Notes under the pieces: model-generated
Told to the model about the DNA's origin: nothing
Databases searched by the model: none
The model's input: only the letters and a program-made list of their open reading frames with translations
Assembly (NCBI GenBank): GCA_012845835.1
Contig: JABAKD010000019.1
Location: 7,522,994-7,586,993 of the forward strand
From: Undaria pinnatifida
Lineage: Eukaryota; Sar; Phaeophyceae; Laminariales; Alariaceae
DNA: 64,000 nucleotides
Direction: 5' to 3'
Translations under genes and position numbers: made by a program
Shown here: positions 12,121 through 22,960 of the stretch, in pieces
How positions within the stretch are numbered: position 1 is the stretch's first letter
How the letters are laid out: every line of letters begins with the position of its first letter

Positions 12121-12767
12121 TCTGTGCAAAAAGAGGGAATGAAACATGTACCCTCTACGAGGAGAAAAGCCCGGTTTGCATCCAAACCTTACGTACGTAC
12201 GCGGGGATAGGGTATGCAGAAACCCAATCCCCGGGGATGTTGCGGAAACCCGGGGATTTGCCTTATATGTGCCCAAGGCCAAAAAAGTTTAAAAGGCTTG
12301 CCACGCGCGACACACTGCACAGATCGCGACCAAACCTCCGGCACCGTGAGCCCGACGGTCGAATTGTGCCCACCCCACCCGACGTTTCGGACAAAGGTGC
12401 GAGCACGAAAAGATGTGCCCAAAGGAAGAAAAAAAATCACAATTATACATATACATATGCCGGCCAAAAAAACATAACTAAACTATTTGAGATTTTTCAT
12501 ATCATATCATATGGGGGGGTATATACAGGGTAGGGTGATATTGATACCAGGCTCTAATGCGTATAGCTCTCGCACCTTTGGAAGGCATAATTTATTATAG
12601 ATTGCAGTTCTCAACTAAGCGTGGGTGGCATGTGCCACCGAAGCTTTGCAACTATGGCCCAGATCCGAGGACACAGCCATCTGCGCAAGCCCCCACAACG
12701 GCGACGCCGCTCGGGTAGGCGACGCTCCACACGGGTCGGAGGTCGGAGAGGACAAACCGGAAAGAAA
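12121..12767. other. No recognisable gene
   Basis: Several overlapping frames are open, but no domain or splice structure is seen. An ATATCATATCATATGGGGGG stretch near 12,500 resembles the AT-rich words around 1,960-2,100. Confidence 0.4.
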
Positions 12768-13278
12768 CACGCGAATACATTAACCCTGTCGGGAGACCAT
12801 GGCCCAAAACGCTGACAGGGCACGACTCTTCGGAGATTGCTTCGCAGATCTCAACGTCAAGGCGTCGCTTAGGCACTAGGGCGCTGAACGGGCGGGTGGA
12901 TCCTCGGACGCTGGGCGTTTCAGGCGAAGGGGGGGCACGCCCCGGCGAAGAAGCATTGCGGAAAGGCGGTCAGATGCGGTAGAGGTCCGCCGGCAAAAAA
13001 AAATTCGGGTTCGCGTCTGTCTCAGTTCGTAGGCGAACCTGATCATTCTTTGGTCTGCGGATCTCTACCGCCTCTGACCGCCTTTCCTCGCGGCTTCTTC
13101 ACTGTGGCGTGCCCCCGCCTCGCCTGCAACGGCCGTCTTCGCGGGTCCGCCGCTCAGCGCCGTAGCGCCTGCGCAAGGCCTTGACGTCGAGATCTACGAC
13201 AAGATCTCCGAATTATTGTGCCCTATGAGCGCTTTAGCGCATAGTCTGCCGACAGGCCGTGCGTCTTCGCGTTTTTTT
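12768..13278. mobile_element. Foldback element: about 220-bp imperfect inverted repeat
   Basis: The left arm (about 12,768-12,993) and the reverse complement of the right arm (about 13,059-13,278) share an ordered series of words: CTGTCGG, GGGCAC, TTCGGAGAT, AGATCT, GACGTCAAGGC, GGGGGCACGCC, GAAGAAGC, GGAAAGGCGGTCAGA and GCGGTAGAG. A spacer of about 65 bp contains an A-run. The structure would form a long stem-loop and resembles a foldback or MITE-type element. I did not identify a target-site duplication with certainty. Confidence 0.7.
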
Positions 13279-13820
13279 ATCCTCCATAATCTTGACCCCG
13301 TACCCTCGAGAAGCGTCGACTACCCAATAGGCGTCGCCATTTTGGGGGCCTGTGTGGACGGCTGTGTGCTCGAATCTGGGGCGTAGTTGGAAAGCCCCGG
13401 TAGCACATGCCATCCAGGCTTCGTTGAGAACTGCCATCTATCAAAAATTGTGCCGAGAGATGAGAGAGCTATGCGCATGTAACTTACAGGGGCTCGTATG
13501 GCATGTACGGGAGAAACTGTGATGGAGCTACAACCGTACGCATCTACTGTTAACGTTGCTGTGGAGTTGTACAGCAGCAGCTGTGATGGCACGCTTCTAC
13601 GGCGCTGGGCTGTAGGTCATCGCGTCCCAGAGTTGTTTTTTAGACCGTTTTCTCGCATTCCGCCGCATAGAACTACACATTTTTGTATTTTTCCGAGAGG
13701 GCTAAGTTGGTACATCCCTGACTTCTCAAGACCTCCCACTTGGACATCGACTCCTTTCGTTATTTGCGGAACGGTCCAGCTTTTCTTCGATTTCTTCCTT
13801 CACCTTTTTTTTGGTTGCAC
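13279..13820. other. No recognisable gene
   Basis: Short frames on both strands show no domain. I see nothing else that can be supported. Confidence 0.4.
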
Positions 13821-13824
13821 GAAA

Positions 13825-14440
13825 CATCATACCAGATCCCAGCTGAGCTCAGCTTGGTTCATCACTCAGTTCATCAGCGCACCGCAGCGCTAGCTCAGCA
13901 ACGCAGCACCGTGCGATGTCGTGCCCTGCCGTGCCCTGCCGTGCAGTGTGGTACTGTGCGGTGCTGTGCTGTGCCGTGCTGCGTGCCTTGCTGTACTTCC
14001 TCTTTCGTACTTTTTCGTACATGCCAGGTATCATTCTAAGTATACAACTTATCGTACCAGGTCCCAGCTGAGCTCAGCTTGGCTTATCATCAGCTCAGCT
14101 CAGCTCAGCAACACCCCGCAGCGGTAGCTAAGCAGGGCAGCGCCGTGCGCGGTGCCGTGCCCTGCCGTGCCCTGCCGTGCGGTGCGCTACTGTGAGGTGC
14201 TTTGCCGTGCTGTGCCGTGCTGCGTGCTTTGCTGTACTTCCTATTTCGTACATGTCAGGTATCGTTCGAAGCGTCACACCATGTACCGGCACTACTACAC
14301 CAACCAGGTTTGTACGCACTGCATAGTTGAATCACAAAAAATGCACTCTCAGCTCAGCGCAGGGCAGCGCCGTGCGGTGCCGTGCCTTGCCCTGCGGTGC
14401 GGCGCTGTACAGTGCTGCGCTGTGCTTTCTTTCGAACATA
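13825..14440. repeat. Satellite-like array, 225-bp period with internal pentamers
   Basis: Two full units start near 13,831 and 14,056 with CCCAGCTGAGCTCAGCTTGG, and a third partial unit begins near 14,345. Each unit contains runs of CAGCT-type words, then GTGCC/CTGCC pentamers, then TTGCTGTACTTCCT and TTCGTACATG. Internal pentamer repeats make every reading frame artificially open, so the local frames are not evidence of coding. Confidence 0.85.
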
Positions 14441-14469
14441 CAGCAGTACCAGGTATCATGCAATGTACC

Positions 14470-14780
14470 AGGTACCAGGTACCGGTATGTACGTGTGCAC
14501 TCGTCTTTTGCTTTCTTTTTGATCGCTTCATTTGATTGTCCTCTCTCGGTTCTCTTCATATTTTTTTTCTTCGCAAATTGGACCCGTATACTGCCAATCA
14601 GAACGTGACATCGCCAACGGCTCTGCACAGGTAGCTCTTGGCATTATCAAATCGCTAGTTGCACCAAATCATTGGGCTCTTCTTTCTGACCCCTTCACAT
14701 TTAGTTGTGTTCTCCGGCCCGTGTTTTTTCTTGCACCAGTCCAACGGGCGGCGTCAGTCGCCCGCGGACTGGAGCCCTTG
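14470..14780 (+). repeat. Dispersed repeat family D, copy 1
   Basis: Ordered words include GTACCGGTATGTAC, CACTCGTCTTTTGCTTTC, TTTTTCTTCGCAAATT, CTCTGCACAGGTAGCTCTTGG, TCAAATCGCTAGTTGCACC and CCCTTCACATTT. The same order recurs at 33,955-34,260. At TCGCTAGTTG the second copy has six additional bases (see findings). Confidence 0.75.
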
Positions 14781-15294
14781 TACAAACATACGCTGTTCGG
14801 GTAGTTGGCAAGTAATCGCTGGCATTCTCACGCTTTCCCCAAATTTCCCCCTCTCATCTTGGACATGAAGACGCCTCCACGTGCCACACCTAACACTCCC
14901 TCCCGGAACCTTCTCGCACTACCATCCTCCATCTGCGAACAGTACATACAACAATAGCACGCTATCACCAGATGTGAGCAGTCATATATTATGCGGGTGG
15001 GATCTGTGTGACCAACACCAAAGATCATTCGCTGCCCAAGATACTTACTCGCCTATCACGTAGCAGGTATCATGTATCAGTACATCAGTTAGTTTCTATT
15101 GTTATCGTTGTGAGTCTGTCTCAAAGGTGTTTAGGAGGTGTGGTCGAGCCTCTCGCATGGAGTAGACAGAGCTGCACAGCATACACAACAGGTGTCAGGT
15201 TTGTGATGAAGCTTAAGTACACACGAATGTGTAAAGCAGCAGTATTGCATTTACTACTACGGCAGTCACTCTTGATATTCTCCGTGGGCAGTGT

Positions 15295-15432
15295 GGGCAT
15301 CGCGCAGAGCGCTGTCTATCCTTGGCAGTATGTCTGATCTTCATCCTTCGCCACCATGCTTTTAACGTGTGTAGAGCGCTCTCAATTCTTGGTATTGTGT
15401 TTGACCCCCATCCTTCGCCACAATGCTGCTAA
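15295..15432 (+). repeat. Short tandem duplication, about 70-bp period
   Basis: AGAGCGCT, then a TTGG-GTAT-TGT stretch and CATCCTTCGCCACCATGCT, are repeated once in diverged form (AGAGCGCTCTCAATTC and CCATCCTTCGCCACAATGCT). No coding potential is recognised. Confidence 0.7.
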
Positions 15433-15929
15433 TTTTCTTGGCATCACGCGAGTCTGCGACCGGCGGCCGTCCAGGCTGCCGGCGAAGCCCCTTGTATTTA
15501 ATATGATACTCGAATAGATACGAGTACCTCGGGTATTCTAAATCCCTTTGGGGGGTTATTTTCTGTTTTGGTCATTGCTCAGACGGCTATATTTTCTTGA
15601 CCGCAGTTGTTTTACCCCCGCCTGAAAATTTCTGCCTCAGGACCCCGACGGCCATGCGCTCGCGGCAGTGCCTCCGCACATGTCACCCGTTGCCATCTGG
15701 GACGTCTCACGATCCTGCTCGCCAAGCTCGGCGAGCAAACCCGGAAAAAGTCCTCAAAAGTTGGCCCCACTTGTTTAAAGCCTCAGGTCCCTGCATACAC
15801 GACAATCTCGCCCAGTATACTGATGCAGTTCAGTATATACCAGTGGCTGTTGTCCAATACCAAGTCAAATATATACTCAATTATTCCAGTGTACTGGCCG
15901 CTCGACCAAGTCTCTACAAGTCGAAAATC

Positions 15930-16170
15930 ATCAACATACCTGGTGTACGACAGCAATAGAGGCAATCAATACAAGTTATCGATTAATTTTTGCGATTGTT
16001 TGTGATCATACTTGAACCGCCGTAGTCATGGTTTTTTCATCCCGCGACTAATAAACATACCTGTTATACTACAGCATTGGAGGCAATCAACACGAACTAT
16101 ATATTAAATTATGTGATTGTGATCATACTCCATCCGCCGAGGTCATGGTTATTTGATTCCGCGATCATGT
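15930..16170 (+). repeat. Tandem duplication, about 115-bp period
   Basis: Two diverged units contain ACATACCTG, GAGGCAATCAA, GTGATCATACT, CCGCCG and GTCATGGTT in the same order. They lie just upstream of a larger tandem duplication. Confidence 0.75.
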
Positions 16171-16357
16171 AACTAGTCATGGTTGATCAACAGGTACGTG
16201 ATAAAAAGGCCGAAGTAATCAATAATCAAATCGTTTTGGTCACCTGCCAGCACGAGCATTCGTATCGACGAGCCAATAACCATAATCTTCTCGAGGATAG
16301 ACCCAATGATAACGTGGACACTTGCTCGCTGCGTAGGACATCGATCAACATAAAACC

Positions 16358-16975
16358 TTCGATGGCGTCATGTTACTTGATGTGGCCCTTCCTGATGGGG
16401 TCTGTCGGCCGTGGTGTGCCTTTGTCGCGAGATCGAAGGTCAGTCGTGAGCTGAAAGCTGCACGAACGAGTATTTCGTACCCGGTATCATAACAAAATCC
16501 AGCCAATGCACTGTCTTTTTATCAACTATGATATCAGTATATCCCGATGCGTGGAGACGAGCTTTGCGGTAACAATATACAAGACAGAGATACGCATAAT
16601 TCATATACGGCAAGCAAGGTGGTTTGGGCAACTCTAGTGTCAAATGTAGATGTATACGATAACGTGAAACATTCGACGCCGTCATGAAAGTTCATGTGGC
16701 CTCGTCCGGATAAGGGTCTGTCGGCCGTGGTGTGTTTGTGTCGCGAGACCGAAGGTCGATCGTTAACTGAAAGCTGCACGAACGAGTATTTCGTACCCGG
16801 CATCATAACAAAATCAAGCCAATGCACTGTTTTATCAACTCTAATACCAGTATATGCCGATGCCTCCTAGAGAGACGAGCTCTGTGCCCACAAACTACAA
16901 GACAGAGGTACACATATTGCAAAAACAGCAAGGTAATCTGGGCAACTGTAATATCAACGTAGATGATGTGCTGGT
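16358..16975 (+). repeat. Tandem duplication, 316-bp period
   Basis: TCTGTCGGCCGTGGTGTG occurs at 16,401 and 16,717. In both copies it is followed by GAAAGCTGCACGAACGAGTA, TTTCGTACCCGG, ATAACAAAATC and CCAATGCACTG, and later by TACAAGACAGAG. The copies differ by scattered substitutions and small indels, so the event is not recent. Confidence 0.85.
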
Positions 16976-17465
16976 GTAGCTAGGTTTACTCGTATGCCGG
17001 TTTTGCTTTGAATAGTGTAGTGTCCAGCAGATATAATATATGATAAAAGGCAGCAGCAGCAGAACAGCGGTAGCAGTGCTTGCTTATATTCTCAACCTCA
17101 GCAATCAATGATCCGCCCCGGTCTAAGAGTTCAGGGAAAACGGTATATGAGGGACCCCTCCAATTTGTATAAACAAATCGTTGTATGGTCTGTCCAGGAC
17201 AATTTGTTCATTTGTTTTTTTGCGATAACTTTTGAAAAAAACGATTTGAAAAGTGAAACAACTTTCGCCGTGACCGCGGCGTCGAGCTTCGTCGATATCC
17301 GATGAGTTTTTGTTGTTTTGACGAAATGACACATTTTTGATGAAAATGATCCACGGAGCCCTACCCCCCCCCCAATGTATACCACGGAACCCCCTAACCA
17401 CACCACGGAACCCCCCCTTTCACACAGCACGACATCGTTGCAATGAATTAACCCTCAATAATGGA
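16976..17465. other. No recognisable gene
   Basis: A short CAGCAGCAG tract near 17,050 and C-rich tracts at 17,364-17,372 and 17,410-17,418 are the only notable features. Confidence 0.4.
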
Positions 17466-17468
17466 TCG

Positions 17469-17945
17469 TTACGGACTATCCCTCCCTTTATATGCAGTTG
17501 CTTCGCGTAATCGTAAAGCTCCATTCCCCAGCCAGCCCGCCATAAACATCGCCATCCGGGGTCTGGAGGCTTCCACCGAAGCCTTTTTGCGCCGGTGGAT
17601 CGTGGATCGCGAAAGCGGAGGTTGCGCCGCACGAGGATGCGGCGCAAACTCGGGGCAGAGAGACTGTACGCTGCGAACCGCTGCTCCTGACACCCCAGCA
17701 GCGACGGACCTGAAGGACAGTGTAGCCTGACCTCCACCTGAAGCGGCACCAGCATCTTCGTCGCGCCAGTCCTCGTCGTGGTCATCGGGTGGTGCGTCAT
17801 CATCGACGTCCATGCGAGAAAAACTGCTGTCCTCCAACGGCTCCGGTGCATCGCCGGAGGGAGGAACAGCAGCTGGTTGACGGCTCTGAAATGCGCCGTT
17901 GCTGCTCCTTTTTGGGAAGCGCCTTTTTTTAATCGGGCGACCCAT
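17469..17945 (-). CDS. Hypothetical protein reading frame, 158 codons
   Basis: This minus-strand frame starts at an ATG at 17,945 and is distinctly more GC-rich than its AT-rich flanks. The product starts MGRPIKKRRFPKR, a basic stretch that could be a nuclear-localisation signal. An acidic segment (DVDDDAPPDDHDEDWRDED) and a Gly/Ala-rich segment follow. I recognise no domain and see no convincing splice partner. The flanks are repeat-like, with related words around 18,108 and 18,268. It could be the first exon of a host gene or the amino-terminal fragment of a transposon protein. The composition is suggestive, but existence as a gene is uncertain. Confidence 0.35.
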   Translation of the reverse strand: MGRPIKKRRFPKRSSNGAFQSRQPAAVPPSGDAPEPLEDSSFSRMDVDDDAPPDDHDEDWRDEDAGAASGGGQATLSFRSVAAGVSGAAVRSVQSLCPEFAPHPRAAQPPLSRSTIHRRKKASVEASRPRMAMFMAGWLGNGALRLREATAYKGRDSP

Positions 17946-18059
17946 CACTGCTGTTGGTGCTGAGCGCCGCTACAGCACGCGCAGGCGTACGCTGCACCCT
18001 CGCACAAGGTCTACGTGTGTGGTGTGTGGCTGGGTGTGTGGCAGGAAAAATTTCCCGCC

Positions 18060-18385
18060 CAGCGGCACAACAAAGTGCGGATATCTCGCGAACCAGATTT
18101 TTTTATGAAAATCGGAAAAAAGTTCAGTCTGGGGATTTTCGAGAGGAATCGATTGCCGTGGTCTAATTTAAAATCGTACGGTTGGTTATCACAGGAAAAA
18201 GCGAACAAAATGGCCTCTAAGATCCAGTTTTTCGCCGATAACTTCTTCAATATTTACTCAATTCAAAATCGGAAAAAAGTTCCGTCTGGGAAATTCCAAG
18301 AGCTGTCCAAATCCGGTCTCAGAATTGTGTTCCGACAATCAACCACCCCAGGAAAAAGCGAACAAAAAATTCAGGTTATTTGCAA
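18060..18385 (+). repeat. Diverged internal tandem repeat, about 160-bp period
   Basis: AAAATCGGAAAAAAGTTC and GTCTGGG occur at about 18,106 and 18,264. GGTTGGTTATCACAGGAAAAAGCGAACAAAA is echoed by CAACCACCCCAGGAAAAAGC. It is probably old transposon-derived sequence. Confidence 0.6.
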
Positions 18386-20270
18386 ACAATAGACGAATGA
18401 AGAAAAAAAAAAAAACGGTCTCCATACGAACCTGCGCCTGGAGACAGGGCGTTTGCCGGTACTTTCGGTTTTGGGAACAACCACCTGTGTGCAGAGAAAA
18501 GTGCACCTAAGTGCAGGTTGAAATTGTGAATAATTGGCCGCGGACAGACCATATATCTGTATCTAAGGTGGCGTACGTAATATTTTCCGTGTTTAAAGGT
18601 TGTTGGCTTGGTCGAGCGTGTAAAGTTATTTACATCTGTCTTCTCTTTTGGAATATTCTTGGAAGGAAAGGTCTCCGTACATCCAACTGTTTGACCACCT
18701 TTTTGTTTTCTAACCAAGACTAAAACGAAAAACTAGGCAAAACTATGGATATTAATAAGACATGCGAAACAGCATGGAAATTCAGGGGATTTGGGGGCTT
18801 GGAATTAACTTCGTTAGAGCCCAGTATTTGAAATCACTGATGGGAAAATATCGCTCTGAAGATGACCGCCACTGCTGCTGCTTTTGACAGCAGCAACAGC
18901 AGCTGTGCAGTTCTCTTGTAGCCAGCCGAGAAGGCAGCACTACGCGCGTGCTGTCGTCGTGCATGCCCTCACAATGCAAGTCTGTATTGTTAAGAGGTGC
19001 TCTGCCGGCGGTTGGTGCATTTCCACTATACGTATAGTTCGAAGTCTGTATCATATGCACTTTTTTCTGGCTTGCTGTTCTTCGGCGGCCGAGGGGTTTT
19101 CTCGCGCTTTCGGCTGCGGGGCAAGCAAGGCGCCCATCGGCATATTCTCGGCCGAGCTCCGTAGGGGTGCTCTGAGCATCCAATATCGCTGAGGTGGCTC
19201 TTTTTGACGAGGGGTTGCGTTAGGGCCATGGAACACCCCCCTCATTGTTTTTTTTTTTTTTTTTTTAAATACGTTTTGTTTTTTGTTTTGAAATAGCCAA
19301 TAGCCCGCTCAATTCTCACCTTTTTCAATCGCTCCCTACTTGTAGGCAGTCCAATTTTTTACCCCCCCGCGGTAACAGCAGCAGCAGCAGTACACATCTG
19401 TCCAACATCATATCTGTTGTACCAAGCCCTTTGGTGTACACCTCGCACCGTGCCCTTCACACACCTCGCCCGACAAAATTGCTCGCTCCGTCCGTCTTTC
19501 GGGAGATTGCTGCGTATTTCTCAAGCTGGCGTGCTCCCACCTGGAAGGGAGTCGCACCGGGCAAGGCTCACAGAACAAGGCCCATACTGCCGCCTTTCTC
19601 GCTGTGCAGATCCACACCGCCCCTGGTATTGCTGTGCATCTGGCATCAGGCACGAACCACACTGCATGCCCACGACTGACTGCCTGGACGACTCTATGTA
19701 CAGCAGTAGTCGTAGGAACCTTCGACGTTCCATACCGGTGATTCCCAGACACGTACCTGATAAAAGACCGCATGCAATGGCAGAAGTCTCCCATATTGTA
19801 GATTGGCAAGTTTTTACGAACGCTCCCTATAAGAAACGCAGCGAAACAACAACACGGACGCCCAACGATGCAGTTCAATTACTGTTCAACCAAACGCACA
19901 TCATCGGACCACATGCTACCAGGAACATGAAGTGTACAACAGCTCATACACATTACTGGGACGCCTGTGTTCCTCATTTTCGACTTGCGACGCCCGCCGG
20001 ATATCAAGCCAAACATATCCCGAAGGAGAACCTTGTAATATCTATAACTCGAAGTACGTACCAATCTCGCATCCAAACAAGATCATACCATGCGCTGAAG
20101 AGATGAGCCTCGGCAATCCATCGAGCACGCGAGAGCACCAAAACACATCGAACAGCTTATTGCCCAGGGAAAAACAGGGTGATGATTTAGATCGAGGCTG
20201 GGGCTACCCCAGGCGATTCTATGTATTTTACAATCCTACATTAGACTAGTTACCAGTATGTGGGTGGGTT
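18386..20270. other. No confident gene
   Basis: A T-run of about 22 bases lies at 19,244-19,266 and a CAG run at 19,377-19,390. The plus frame 19,417-20,106 is open for 229 codons but lacks an ATG at its start, overlaps another long open frame on the minus strand and shows no domain. I do not call it a gene. Confidence 0.4.
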
Positions 20271-20273
20271 ACG

Positions 20274-20500
20274 GTGTACGGGTCAGGAGATTTGCACTCT
20301 CGGGTCGGGTCGTATCGGGTCAGGAGATGTTCGAAATATCAGGGATCGGGTCGGGTCGGGTTGGGTCGAACTCGAAGAATAATAGGTCTAACAGATTCGG
20401 TCAGGTCGGGTCCGGTCGGGTCAGATGATGTTCGCACGGATCGCGTTGGGTCAGGCTTAAAATCTAGAAATCGCACAGGTCGGGTCGAGTCATGACCCGC
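20274..20500 (+). repeat. GGGTC/GGTCG short-repeat tract
   Basis: The tract is dominated by imperfect GGGTCGGGTCGG and GGTCAGG words. It is low-complexity, and its open frames are a by-product of the repeat. Diverged GGGTC/GACCCG words continue to about 20,570. Confidence 0.85.
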
Positions 20501-21617
20501 GAGATACGAGTCATGCCACGGGTCGGACCGCGTTGAACCTCGAGTTGTTTCCTGCTGACCCGTGAAACGGACCGGCGAATCCGATACTTTGAAACCTTAC
20601 GTACCGCTCGCTCCCCGAAGGTGTGGGTTGGGCTATCTCTTATAAGACGGTTTCTATATCCAAAATGAAAGGCATTCCCACGCGCGTGCTACGAGAGAGG
20701 TAGAACTTTTTGGCTTTTTTTGTTTTGCTCAGTGGTGAGGCTCCTTAACCCAAATCGTCGGAATATTATTCTTGTTTCGAAATATACACATATATTATGC
20801 CTAGGCCATGGGTTTGTCTATCGGGTTGCATTTTTACTTCTCCCCAAAATCAGTTCTTGGGTGAGGTATACGGCTCCTCCAGTGAGAGCCTTGAAAAGAA
20901 AATGGTTCACACTTCTCCCGTAGCACGTGCCCCCCCAAGCCGCAGAACCAGACGGGCAAAATCGGGTCGACAGCCCTTACATTGAAACCCGAATTCTAGG
21001 CATTGTTTTTGGACAGAGTTCTCACGAAATTACCAACGATAGCGACCGCTTGACTACGTCCTCATTCGAGTTCGCCGCACCAGAGCATCTCAGCGCACGC
21101 AGATGAATCTTTGTATATATGTGGGGCGAGGGAGAACACGCCATGTGCGGTTCGCGCAAAGAGGGTTGTCTTTCCCCTCGCTCTCGTCGATGTCGCGCTT
21201 CAACAACAACGACATGTCGCAGACGACAGCTGTCCACGTGCTCGACGACAAGTATGTGTTCTGCATTTGGCGCGCGAATGCCGCAATCGCGACTGTAAAG
21301 AGGGTGGCAAGACTCTCGCAGTCGTCACCATCACTATTCGACCCCATCCGCTCGTGGTGATGCCCAAGGTGTGTGGGACGCAGCAGCAGCAGCAGTACGA
21401 GTACACCTATGATACGTGCTGGTTGCTAAGCAGATGCGTCTTCTTGTGTCTTGCACTGCTGTTTTCGGCATTTTACCACGCTTGCTGCCCACGACGTGTG
21501 GGAACCCGTCATTATGCGAATCCAGACGCCATTGTCGGATACGATTTTATCCCAAACCCCCATTTCCGGGTGGAGGCCGTGCCGAAGACGATATCCGAAA
21601 ATGGAAGCCTGAAAAAT
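20501..21617. other. No confident gene
   Basis: At 21,090-21,360 both strands are open without recognisable domains. Nothing else is seen. Confidence 0.35.
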
Positions 21618-21978
21618 CACCGGTTTCGGGTCCATAAGGGTTGCAAACCGGTTTTTGGGATCCGAAAACGTCCACTTTCGGGTTCAGTAAACGGTCTTAC
21701 TAGGTATAAGAGATGGCCTTAGGTCTCTGTTGTGCCGATATTAATTTGGTATCATGATTCAAACATTTAAAAAACGCCGTTAAATCTATGCGTTCACCGG
21801 TTTCGGGTCCATAAGGGTTGCAAACCGCTTTTTAGCATCCGAAAACGTCCCTTTTCGTGTTCAGAAACGGTCGTACCAGGTATAAGAGATGGCCTTAGGC
21901 CTTTCTTGTGCCGGTATTATTTGGTGTCATGATTCAAACATTCAAACGCCGACAAATCTATGCGTTCATGACCACATC
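21618..21978 (+). repeat. Tandem duplication, 177-bp period
   Basis: CGGTTTCGGGTCCATAAGGG occurs at 21,621 and 21,798. In both copies GTTGCAAACCG, ATCCGAAAACGTCC, GGTATAAGAGATGGCCTTAG, ATCATGATTC/GTCATGATTC and AAATCTATGCGTTCA follow in order. Confidence 0.9.
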
Positions 21979-22103
21979 CATCCAGACCCACTACAGCGTG
22001 TTTTTATGTGCTTCTATGCATGCGATTGCCTTTGTTGGTCGGTGTGCTACTTGCCCAGTTACTTGCCCGGTTGCTCGCTATTCGCTAGCTATTCGCAGCT
22101 ATC

Positions 22104-22432
22104 TGTAGGCACGCCTAGGTCAGGCAGGGTCTATTGACCAGAGATTATCCCCCCTTGGCCTGAGAGGGGTTGGTCAGCACCATTCAGGTGCTATCAAGAG
22201 AGATAGGTTGTTCTGTATTAGTTTCAAACACGAAAACTCCAGCGATCTTGAACTTCATCCCCGATCCCTATACAAAAATCCAGAAGAGGATACAAGGAAA
22301 CCCCTATCGTCTTCAGGTCCAATTAGCGTTCACACCTCACGTCGGAACCTCAGTAGTCAATCGCCACCAAGAAAATCAGCTGTCGTCTCTTATTACCAAC
22401 ACTGCACACTCTCTGGTGCGCTACTGTCCACA
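22104..22432 (-). repeat. 3' LTR (by element orientation)
   Basis: The direct-repeat partner is 28,128-28,452. Shared landmarks include CTAGGTCAGGCAGGGTCTA/CTTAGGTCAGG, TCAGCACCAT, GTATTAGTTTCAAA, CGAAAACTCCAGCGATCTT, ATCGTCTTCAG and GGTGCGCTACTGTCCACA. The ends are TG and CA. On the minus strand a G-rich stretch (TTTTGGGGGCAA) adjoins it internally, a possible polypurine tract. Confidence 0.92.
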
Positions 22433-22960
22433 TTGCCCCCAAAAGCGAGTTGCTACTCGAAGTATTAATAGTTCATAAACAATCTTTGATCAAAAGTAAG
22501 TACCAGATACACAAAACACATCAAAGATAATCGTTTTTGAATTATGAATGCCACACACATCGATACCGTACCCAATGATTACGAGTCATGAAACATTACA
22601 ATACTTCACAAGAACATTCACACACGAACACCAGGCACAAATGTGCATTTAAACAGCAATGTCGTCAATAATACGACATGGGAAACCGTCGTTTTTCGCA
22701 AGAAGTACCTCAAAGTAAAATATCTTGTCTTACACGCGCATACAACACGCTAGAATAACATTAATCAAAATAACGTACAAAGAACCAACGAAAACAACAC
22801 CGTCAAAACAATCCAGGACGGCCTTCGCGCAGTTTACGCGAAAACCGCCGAGAAGTCACAGCGTAATACCACATTGCCGCTTCAGTTCGTCCTCACTCCC
22901 CGTTCCTAACTTACGCAATTCTGACTTCTCAAATTGAAGAGCCGCGTCCCATATCTTCGC

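Noticed and set aside
13900-14450. Long open frames in the pentamer-repeat region
   Set aside because: Repeat periodicity keeps all frames free of stops; there is no coding evidence.
19417-20106. 229-codon plus-strand open frame
   Set aside because: It lacks an ATG at its start, a long open frame also exists on the opposite strand, and no domain or splice signal supports it.
21090-21360. Open frames of about 85 codons on both strands
   Set aside because: They are mutually overlapping with no recognisable domain, so neither can be preferred.
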